13,163 nt of DNA. Source: BMS3ABIN04 sp965554225. GTDB lineage: Bacteria > Bacteroidota > Ignavibacteria > Ignavibacteriales > Melioribacteraceae. Within the stretch, counting starts at the first letter, position 1. Each line of letters begins with the position of its first letter. The position numbers and the translations under genes were made by a program. The notes under the pieces are model-generated. The model was given only the letters and a program-made list of their open reading frames with translations, searched no databases and was not told the origin of the DNA. Shown piece after piece: positions 7,549-13,163 of this stretch. The stretch lies in the NCBI GenBank assembly GCA_965554225.1, contig CBEVZC010000084.1:1-13163 (forward strand). The letters run 5' to 3'.

Positions 7549-8789
7549 TATTTTTCATCCTTTTGCTCTTTAAATGCTTTAATTTGATACTTTTGTAAAT
7601 CCTTCTGATCTTCAAGAATTTTCTTTTTAATCAGATTTTCTTTCTTCTTATTAGCAATTCTTTCTTTTAGCGATGGAAGAATATCTGTTTTAAGTATTAT
7701 AATAATTTCTTTTTTAGTAACTTGTTTTTGATCGTAACCTGTTAAATATCTTATTCCAAATACCCACCAAGGTAAATCTTTTAATATCGGTATCCCTCTT
7801 CTATTGTTGATTTCCTCATTTACAAATAAACCGCCAATTGCAGCTTCTTCACCGTTAAGCATTAATAACTCAGTTTCTGCCGTTGTCTTTTTAATTACAG
7901 TTGTCACAGCATCGGGAACAAAAGAGCTGCGTTCAACCTTCACTTTAAGAAGTACATAATCAATTCCGTCTTCTGTGTATATATGTGGAGTTACCTCAAT
8001 AATCGAGCCAGTTGAGAAAAATTTCTCTACAACATTTCCGGCAAAGTCTCTTTGCTTTATGGAAATATCAGAACCAATCTGGATTCTGCCTTTCATATTA
8101 TCGCGGACAGTAACGTTCGGCTTAGCAATTAGTTCACCTAAATTATTTGTTTCAAAAAATTTAAGAACTCCGGAAATATTCCCGGTAAAATCTCCCACGT
8201 TAAAATCGTAATCAGAAGTGATATTAAAATCCGGCGTTTTCTGCTGGGTTCCCCCGGTTGCAGTTTGATCTGTGCTTTGGAAAGACGTTAAGCCGCTGCC
8301 AACGGAAATACCTGCTTTAGAGAAAAGAGCTTCCCAATTTACACCTCTTTCGCGCATTTCTGCTACATTTGCTTCAAAAAATACAGCGGAAATATTTACT
8401 TCCCTGCCTGTAATTGGCGCGTATACATCTTCGGTCAAATTTTGAACTTTATTAATTTTCTTTTTAACAATAATAACATCTTCTTTCTCTTCGTACTGAA
8501 GGTTGTTATATTGAACAACAGTAAGCAATGCTTTCATATAAGGCATTTTATTAATTTCTATTCCTATCGGTGTAGTTACGCCGGCAGTAGAAACTATTCT
8601 TTTACCGGTTAATTTTTCGCTAACCTTGCTCAAAACTTCAATTGCTTTATCAAAAGGAGTGTTTTCAGAAATTGTAACAATTTCTTCAGGATTTACATAT
8701 CCTTTTAGCCGTTGCTCCAATACTTGCGTTTGTGCATATAAAGGAGAAATTAAAATTACCATTACGAGAAATATTGTTAAATGTCTCAT
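7548..8789 (-). CDS. short secretin (PilQ/GspD family), outer-membrane pore
   Basis: A 413-residue protein with a signal peptide (about 1-19, cleavage likely after LYA). It has one small N-terminal STN/N0-like domain (about 36-108) and a secretin core (about 130-370). Secretin hallmarks are visible: ELIAKPNVTVRDN (219-231), GSIIEVTPHI (261-270), TAETELLMLNGEEAAIGGL (303-321) and the closing RGIPILKDLPWW (331-342). The beta-rich segment ends at IIIILKTDI, and a lysine-rich tail (372-413) follows. Typical PilQ and GspD proteins are about 600-750 residues with several N domains, so this one is short and has no AMIN domain. The Gly/Ser/Thr-rich stretch at 160-185 may be a pore or gate loop. It overlaps the PilO/PilP-like gene by 4 nt (ATGA). 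PilQ and GspD cannot be told apart here; neighbours favour a pilus role. Confidence 0.92.
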   Translation of the reverse strand: MRHLTIFLVMVILISPLYAQTQVLEQRLKGYVNPEEIVTISENTPFDKAIEVLSKVSEKLTGKRIVSTAGVTTPIGIEINKMPYMKALLTVVQYNNLQYEEKEDVIIVKKKINKVQNLTEDVYAPITGREVNISAVFFEANVAEMRERGVNWEALFSKAGISVGSGLTSFQSTDQTATGGTQQKTPDFNITSDYDFNVGDFTGNISGVLKFFETNNLGELIAKPNVTVRDNMKGRIQIGSDISIKQRDFAGNVVEKFFSTGSIIEVTPHIYTEDGIDYVLLKVKVERSSFVPDAVTTVIKKTTAETELLMLNGEEAAIGGLFVNEEINNRRGIPILKDLPWWVFGIRYLTGYDQKQVTKKEIIIILKTDILPSLKERIANKKKENLIKKKILEDQKDLQKYQIKAFKEQKDEK

Positions 8790-9694
8790 TTTTTATCACT
8801 CTTAGATTTTTGTTCATTTTCTTTTTCTTTATCAAGGGTTAATGTTACTTTTTCGATTATGCCGCCTTTGTTTAATATAAAACGTACTTCATTTTTGTCA
8901 TAATCTATTTTTGTTAAATAACCCAAATAAACTTTGTCGCCTTCCCATAACAGATAGGCATTACCCTGTGCATCTGCAAGATAAGCACCATCGGGAATTA
9001 AAGCCAATAATTCAGCCGATTGAACATCCAATAAATGTTCAGTATTCGGAGGTATCTCTTTTCTGATTAAAGGATAAAACACATTATAAATAGGATTTGC
9101 CGTTAGCCGGTTTTCTTTGATTTTAGAAGTTGCAAATCTATCATTATCGGAAAAATAGACTGAAACCTTCATGGTAAAAGAAACCAAGTAGTGAGGTATT
9201 TCATCTTTATCAACTTCTACAATATTATTCATATTTACGCTTTTAATTTTCTTTAATTCTTTACTTTTTTCAATAGCGTAAATCAGCTTATACAAATCAT
9301 TAAAACTCGCTTTACCATTTAGTTTATATAAATAATTGTGGAAGTTTTTGTCATTCAACAAGTTTTCATATTGAATATCAACATGAGTAAAAGGAGTAAA
9401 ATTCCTGCTTACCTTGTTGACAAAATCAAAAAATCGTGTTTGCGGAAGATTTTTGGGGATGTTGAATTTTCTTAATGCTAAAATGGAATCCAGCTCCGCA
9501 GCTTGTTTTTTAACCGATTCCAATTGCTTCGTTAAAATTTCAGGGTTTTCCGCTTTAACTTTTAATTCCTTAATTTTCTTATCGCGGTCTTTTATTTTAC
9601 CTTTTTGAATAACAAAACTGTAAACTCCTCCCGCTGCAATAAGAAGAATTAGAATAATAATAAGGACTAATGTGTTTTTTAGCTTACGGTCCAT
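8786..9694 (-). CDS. PilO-like protein with C-terminal PilP/GspC-like domain (putative fusion)
   Basis: A 302-residue bitopic inner-membrane protein. It has a short cytoplasmic N-terminus, one TM helix (about 8-29), a periplasmic coiled coil (30-75) and an alpha/beta domain (about 85-182) in the PilO/GspM position. Residues about 200-288 follow, with the segment LLALIPDGAYLADAQGNAYL then GDKVYLGYLTKID and a closing KVTLTL. This resembles the small beta domain of PilP and the HR domain of GspC, which contact the secretin. Sequence likeness is weak, and the call rests on architecture and gene order: PilM/N fusion upstream, secretin downstream. The lipobox expected of a separate PilP lipoprotein is absent, as it would be in a fusion. 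It starts inside the end of the upstream gene (11-nt overlap) and overlaps the secretin by 4 nt. A highly charged Lys/Glu tail ends it. Confidence 0.75.
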   Translation of the reverse strand: MDRKLKNTLVLIIILILLIAAGGVYSFVIQKGKIKDRDKKIKELKVKAENPEILTKQLESVKKQAAELDSILALRKFNIPKNLPQTRFFDFVNKVSRNFTPFTHVDIQYENLLNDKNFHNYLYKLNGKASFNDLYKLIYAIEKSKELKKIKSVNMNNIVEVDKDEIPHYLVSFTMKVSVYFSDNDRFATSKIKENRLTANPIYNVFYPLIRKEIPPNTEHLLDVQSAELLALIPDGAYLADAQGNAYLLWEGDKVYLGYLTKIDYDKNEVRFILNKGGIIEKVTLTLDKEKENEQKSKSDKK

Positions 9695-11246
9695 TAGGTT
9701 TTACCATTTCATTTTTCAAATTGAAATGCAAAGTATAAGCAAATGCATCTTGATCTCTTAACTGATCATAACTTATACTATTAAGCAAAGATGAATTATT
9801 GTAATCTGTAAATTTAGTTAGTACACTTCTAGACAATGAATAACCGTCAATCTGAATATTTCCGTCTTTTGAAGAAGATAACTTTGTAATCCAGAAGTTT
9901 CTTCTTCTTTCCATAAAATCGGAAACCTTTACAAGCATTTTACTCCAAACCTCTGCTCCCGAAGAAGCAGAATCTAAAATAGCTTGAGTTTGACCAAAAT
10001 TACTTATTTTACTCGAATACTTAGTAATTTGATCCGAGATTGTTCGGTTCTGTTCAATTATTTGATTTAAGTGCACTATCTCTTGATCTTTCTTTTTTAA
10101 ATCTTGAACATTTGTAAGTATAGAGTATGTAAAATAAAAAGCGGCAAGGAATATAAGTGGTAGAACAAGAAAACCGTGCCACCCAAACTGAAACATTTTT
10201 TGGTTTTCATGAATATACTTTGGTAGTATATTAATTCCTCTATATTTCTTTTCTTTCTCTTCAAAATATTCTAAGCCAACGGAAATTGGGATTGAAAATG
10301 AAGATATTTTTGACTTTGTATTGTCTTCAAGATCAACTAAATCTAAATTTTCAATTTTTAATTCGGATACATTCGCCTCAGGGAAAGTACCGTAAAATGA
10401 GAGAATTAGATTTTCGGAATTATCCTCACCGCACAAAATAACATTATCTAATCTTGGAATATTTCCATTTTCCATTTCCAGAAGGATCTTTGAAAAATAT
10501 ACATCGTAAGTGTGTAAGTTTTGAGTCCCTACATCTAACGTACTACCGATGTGTTTTAAGTTATTTCCTTTAAGAAAGATAAGTTTACTGTAATCTCTTC
10601 CGGTATATAAAATTAAAGTATAATCTTCGGGGAAAAACTTATTTGTCTTGGTAACATAATGGGCTAATGATGCTTCTGCATTTTTGATTGTAGGTATTTT
10701 GTAAAACCTACGATTGTTGTAACTTGCAAGGGAATTAACAAGATTAACACAAGAATTTTCACCCTGAATAAACACACTAAACAAAGATTTATCATCAAGC
10801 TCTATATAATCTAAATAATCTTTTCTAACCGTAACATTTCTGTTTTTACTAATATCGGCTATAATGCTTTCAAGCTGTTTATCTCTATTTTTATCTTTTT
10901 GACCTTCATAAAAATGATAATTTACCACCGGTTCGGTTAAAATCGGTATAAACTCTGATTTATTAAGGTCGATATTCTTTAAGTTTGAGGATATAAATCC
11001 AACATCAGTCGAATCAACTTCACTTGGAACTTCATCCAAACTACCAATATCTTCAAAAGATAAGTCATCGGAAAGATTATCCATTCCAATGTCAGCCGGA
11101 TCTGAAATCTCAGGAGTTGTTAAAGCATCCGCTTTAGACATACTTAAAGAAAAGGCTTTATTAATTTTAACCCCTTCTTTAGTCTTGGAAAAAACAACTA
11201 TTTTGGTATCGCTACCCTCACAAGAAACACATACTAGTGATTTCAT
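9684..11246 (-). CDS. PilM-PilN fusion (GspL-like architecture), pilus/secretion alignment protein
   Basis: A 520-residue bitopic protein. The N-terminal 330 residues look like an actin-like PilM/GspL cytoplasmic domain; recognisable pieces are VCVSCEGSDTKIVVF (5-19), YTGRDYSKLIFLKG (214-227) and DNVILCGED (267-275). Nucleotide-binding residues look eroded: the phosphate-1 loop has CEGSDTK rather than a DxGxxxxK pattern. Residues about 38-95 are a D/S/E-rich insertion. Then comes GINILP (337-342), matching the INLLP motif by which PilN's N-terminus binds PilM. It is followed by TM (about 357-377), a coiled coil (378-415) and a periplasmic ferredoxin-like domain (about 430-512) as in PilN. The gene thus joins two proteins that are separate in classic T4P systems. 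It starts 3 nt after the PilT-like stop and overlaps the next gene by 11 nt. The fusion call is confident; catalysis is not expected. Confidence 0.85.
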   Translation of the reverse strand: MKSLVCVSCEGSDTKIVVFSKTKEGVKINKAFSLSMSKADALTTPEISDPADIGMDNLSDDLSFEDIGSLDEVPSEVDSTDVGFISSNLKNIDLNKSEFIPILTEPVVNYHFYEGQKDKNRDKQLESIIADISKNRNVTVRKDYLDYIELDDKSLFSVFIQGENSCVNLVNSLASYNNRRFYKIPTIKNAEASLAHYVTKTNKFFPEDYTLILYTGRDYSKLIFLKGNNLKHIGSTLDVGTQNLHTYDVYFSKILLEMENGNIPRLDNVILCGEDNSENLILSFYGTFPEANVSELKIENLDLVDLEDNTKSKISSFSIPISVGLEYFEEKEKKYRGINILPKYIHENQKMFQFGWHGFLVLPLIFLAAFYFTYSILTNVQDLKKKDQEIVHLNQIIEQNRTISDQITKYSSKISNFGQTQAILDSASSGAEVWSKMLVKVSDFMERRRNFWITKLSSSKDGNIQIDGYSLSRSVLTKFTDYNNSSLLNSISYDQLRDQDAFAYTLHFNLKNEMVKPNGP

Positions 11247-11249
11247 TTA

Positions 11250-12476
11250 TTATACCGCTTTTAATAGTTGGCGTATTCTTGTTTTATTATTTGCATAAGA
11301 AACTACACTTTCTTTCGAGATTCTTCTTTGCTGATATAATCTGACTAAATCTTGCTCCATAGTAAGCATACCAAGGTTTCCGCCTTGGTTTATCATCATA
11401 TATATTTCACTAGTGTTATTATTTTTTATTGCCGCTCTTACACTTGGTGTAACAACTAATACTTCTTTTGCCAGCACCAATTTACCATTTATACCCGGAA
11501 TCAATTTTTGAGATACAATGGAAATAAGAACATCGGCAAGCCTCATTCTTACTCTTTCCTGCTCAGCAGGGTTTACTTCCGCAATAATACGGTCAATTGA
11601 TTCTACGGCAGATGACGTATGCAATGTAGAAAAAACTTTATGACCGGTATCAGTAACTTCAAGAGCTGCCATTATCGTATCGGGATCTCTCATTTCTCCA
11701 ATAACAATAATATCCGGATCCTGACGTAATGCTTGAACAACTCCCTCTTGAAACGAAAGAACATCCCTGCCTACTTCTCTATGCTTTATTATAGAGACAT
11801 TCGACTTATGTACATATTCAACCGGCGATGCTATAATTACAACATGTGCTGGATCAAATTTATTATGATAATCTATAATTGCATCTAAAGTTGTGGATTT
11901 ACCGGAACCTGTAATTCCCGTAATAAGAGTCAAACCAAATTTAATATGACTATGACTCATTGTCTGTAGAGCATAAGGATGAAAACCTAAAGATTCTACA
12001 GTCCTTAATTTACTAGAAATTGCTCTCATATTCAACGCTAAAGAATCAAGGTCGAAATATGCATCTGCTCTAAACCTAACATCTACATTTTCTTTAAGAT
12101 ATCTAAAAGTGTAACTAAAATCTAAATTTCTACTTACTAATAAATGCCTTCTTTGATTAATATTCAACAAGGAAGCAATTAAAGTTGACGCCTCGTCGGT
12201 TGAAAATTGCGGTAAATCTTTAACTCTTGCTTTAATTCCTTGAATCCTGAACCACACATAACCGGAAGCTCCGTGCCCGCCTAATTCAATATCGGAAGCA
12301 TCTCTTTCTATCATAGTCTCAAGTAAGTAATTGGCTAGATTTATTAGGCTGGAGCGGTCTTCGACAGATAATTCTTCAATATGATCGACAATATAATTTA
12401 CTCTTTCGGGACCAAGAACCGATTGCGGAATTTGTTTTGTAAACTTAGAAAGAATTGCTTTTGATTCGTTTGTCAT
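11250..12476 (-). CDS. pilT: PilT-like type IV pilus retraction ATPase with altered Asp box
   Basis: A 408-residue hexameric-type ATPase. The family core starts at about residue 48 (LLETMIERDASDIEL, compare the usual VERGASDLHL). Walker A is GITGSGKST (187-195), Walker B IIVIGEMRD (256-264), and the His box GHKVFSTLHTSSA contains H279 and H286. The C-terminus (about 343-395) aligns with the PilT segment that normally holds AIRNLIRE, here AIKNNNTSEI. The Asp box, usually EDPIE, reads ASPVE (216-220): the first two acidic residues are lost and E220 kept. About 45 extra residues precede the normal N-terminus. PilT powers pilus disassembly and twitching; a PilU-like accessory role is an alternative. 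The start has no Shine-Dalgarno. It is the first gene of the tight minus-strand cluster, 84 nt after the PilB-like gene. Confidence 0.92.
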   Translation of the reverse strand: MTNESKAILSKFTKQIPQSVLGPERVNYIVDHIEELSVEDRSSLINLANYLLETMIERDASDIELGGHGASGYVWFRIQGIKARVKDLPQFSTDEASTLIASLLNINQRRHLLVSRNLDFSYTFRYLKENVDVRFRADAYFDLDSLALNMRAISSKLRTVESLGFHPYALQTMSHSHIKFGLTLITGITGSGKSTTLDAIIDYHNKFDPAHVVIIASPVEYVHKSNVSIIKHREVGRDVLSFQEGVVQALRQDPDIIVIGEMRDPDTIMAALEVTDTGHKVFSTLHTSSAVESIDRIIAEVNPAEQERVRMRLADVLISIVSQKLIPGINGKLVLAKEVLVVTPSVRAAIKNNNTSEIYMMINQGGNLGMLTMEQDLVRLYQQRRISKESVVSYANNKTRIRQLLKAV

Positions 12477-12560
12477 TTATTTAAACGCAATATGGAAGAT
12501 TTAATATATTATTATCGAACAAATATAATATAAATTTAATTAAATATAGTAATTTTTTTT
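12477..12560 (-). promoter_or_regulatory. 84-nt AT-only spacer, possible internal promoter for the pilT-led cluster
   Basis: This is the only real gap among the minus-strand genes. A TATATTTG sequence (12527-12520) fits the TAnnTTTG -7 element of Bacteroidota promoters, 43 nt upstream of the pilT ATG. No convincing -33 TTG partner is present. An ATTTAATTAAAT palindrome (12534-12545) and an A10 run after the pilB stop are also present. There is no GC-rich terminator hairpin, so read-through from pilB is likely. Confidence 0.22.
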
Positions 12561-13163
12561 TTAATCTTCTGTAGTTGCAGATAAAACTTCTGTTAAGGAG
12601 GTGAGTCCTAATTTCACTTTTTCAAGTCCGCTTTCCCTTAAAGAATGAGTTCCGTCTTTTCTTGCTTGTATTCTTATTTTTTCTTCGTCCACATCTTCTC
12701 CGGAGCGTACAATGATTTGACGAATTTCTTTTGTAAAGTAGAGAGCTTCATGAATAGCCATTCTTCCTTTGTAACCGCTATGGTGACATTGATCGCATCC
12801 AACCGCTTCGTAAATTTCATAGTTCTTCCATTCTTCTATATCTAACCCAAGAGCTTTCATTTCTCCTTCGTCAAATTCAGTCACCTTTCTTTTGCAATTG
12901 TTACATAATCCTCTTATAAGTCTTTGTGCAACAATTATATTTATTGCATAAGCAATAAGGAAAGGTTCAATTCCCATTTTATATAAACGGGCAACAGCAC
13001 TGGGAGCATCATTAGTATGCAGAGTGGAAAATGTTAAGTGACCGGTATTAGCTAATTTAATTGCTGTTTCTGCGGTTTCTTTATCACGCATCTCACCAAC
13101 CAGTACAATATCCGGGTCATGTCTTAAAATAGATCTTATTGCTTGTTCAAAATCCATTTTATG
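12561..13163 (-). CDS. pilB: PilB/GspE-type assembly ATPase, C-terminal part (5' end beyond window)
   Basis: The reading frame runs to the window edge, with two more codons (H, K) before the first visible Met at 13157. That Met lies in the conserved stretch just before RSILRHDPDIVLVGEMRD, so it is internal, not a start. Visible are Walker B (LVGEMRD) and the His box (GHLTFSTLHTND). The four-cysteine metal site has two CxxC pairs 32 residues apart (codons near 12905-12894 and 12797-12786), typical of PilB/GspE zinc domains and absent from PilT. The C-terminus, GTHSLRESGLEKVKLGLTSLTEVL, is the standard family ending. Walker A and the N-terminal domains are outside the window. This ATPase would power pilin or pseudopilin assembly. 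The neighbouring PilT-like gene favours PilB over GspE. Confidence 0.93.
   Translation of the reverse strand, partial: HKMDFEQAIRSILRHDPDIVLVGEMRDKETAETAIKLANTGHLTFSTLHTNDAPSAVARLYKMGIEPFLIAYAINIIVAQRLIRGLCNNCKRKVTEFDEGEMKALGLDIEEWKNYEIYEAVGCDQCHHSGYKGRMAIHEALYFTKEIRQIIVRSGEDVDEEKIRIQARKDGTHSLRESGLEKVKLGLTSLTEVLSATTED

Noticed and set aside
7975..8211. 78-codon plus-strand open frame
   Set aside because: It is antisense to the conserved secretin core, and its composition is that of a complement of coding sequence.
12534..12545. ATTTAATTAAAT palindrome as an operator
   Set aside because: It is made of A and T only in an AT-only spacer, so chance is a sufficient explanation. It is mentioned only in the spacer entry.
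12594..12604. Near-perfect Shine-Dalgarno AAGGAGGTGA on the plus strand
   Set aside because: It lies antisense within the PilB-like coding region, encoding part of the conserved GLTSL stretch. No start codon with a real gene follows at a suitable distance.
13155..13157. ATG at 13157 as the start of a 198-residue protein
   Set aside because: The frame stays open to the window edge, and this Met falls inside a conserved PilB/GspE stretch just before Walker B. The gene is therefore cut by the window, not short.
1..13163. CRISPR arrays, insertion sequences or phage genes
   Set aside because: No repeat-spacer pattern, transposase, integrase or terminal repeats were seen. The tRNA at the edge shows no duplicated 3' end within the window that would mark an integrated element.

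Overview
The window is AT-rich (roughly one-third G+C by eye). It uses mostly ATG starts with weak or absent Shine-Dalgarno sequences and is very tightly packed. A Gram-negative cell is implied by a secretin, a periplasmic alignment complex and type IV pilus (T4P) ATPases. The base composition, poor ribosome binding sites and gene style would fit an Ignavibacteria-like member of the Bacteroidota/Chlorobi group, but this is inference and nothing here fixes the taxon.

Layout. (1) 1-55, minus strand: a tRNA-Lys(TTT) cut by the window edge. (2) 56-247: an AT-rich spacer with a possible tRNA promoter and two perfect inverted repeats. (3) 248-2980, plus strand: a two-gene signalling unit, an NtrC-type sigma-54 activator followed by a soluble hybrid histidine kinase of the HDxNN type. 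(4) 12476-2972, minus strand: seven genes read without a meaningful gap (junctions of +3, -11, -4, -1, -11 and -8 nt). In order they are a PilT-like ATPase, a PilM-PilN fusion, a PilO-PilP-like fusion, a short secretin, a stand-alone receiver, a 1175-residue membrane hybrid kinase, and a receiver-DHp protein without an ATPase domain. (5) 13163-12561, minus strand: the C-terminal part of a PilB/GspE assembly ATPase, separated from the PilT-like gene by 84 nt. The two transcription units converge at 2972-2980 with overlapping 3' ends.

How it may work together. The PilB/PilT-type ATPases would drive extension and retraction (or secretion). The two fused inner-membrane proteins would replace the usual four-protein PilM-N-O-P alignment complex, and the secretin would form the outer-membrane pore. 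The downstream receiver, hybrid kinase and receiver-DHp protein are translationally coupled to the secretin, so a phosphorelay is apparently made in step with the pilus/secretion machine. The plus-strand kinase and sigma-54 activator could form a transcriptional branch. No pilin, PilC/GspF platform protein or prepilin peptidase is seen in the window.

The most unusual points are the two double fusions (with the PilN INLLP-like motif preserved internally at the PilM/PilN joint), the kinase-less DHp protein, the eroded tandem receivers in the large kinase, and a changed Asp box in the PilT-like ATPase.
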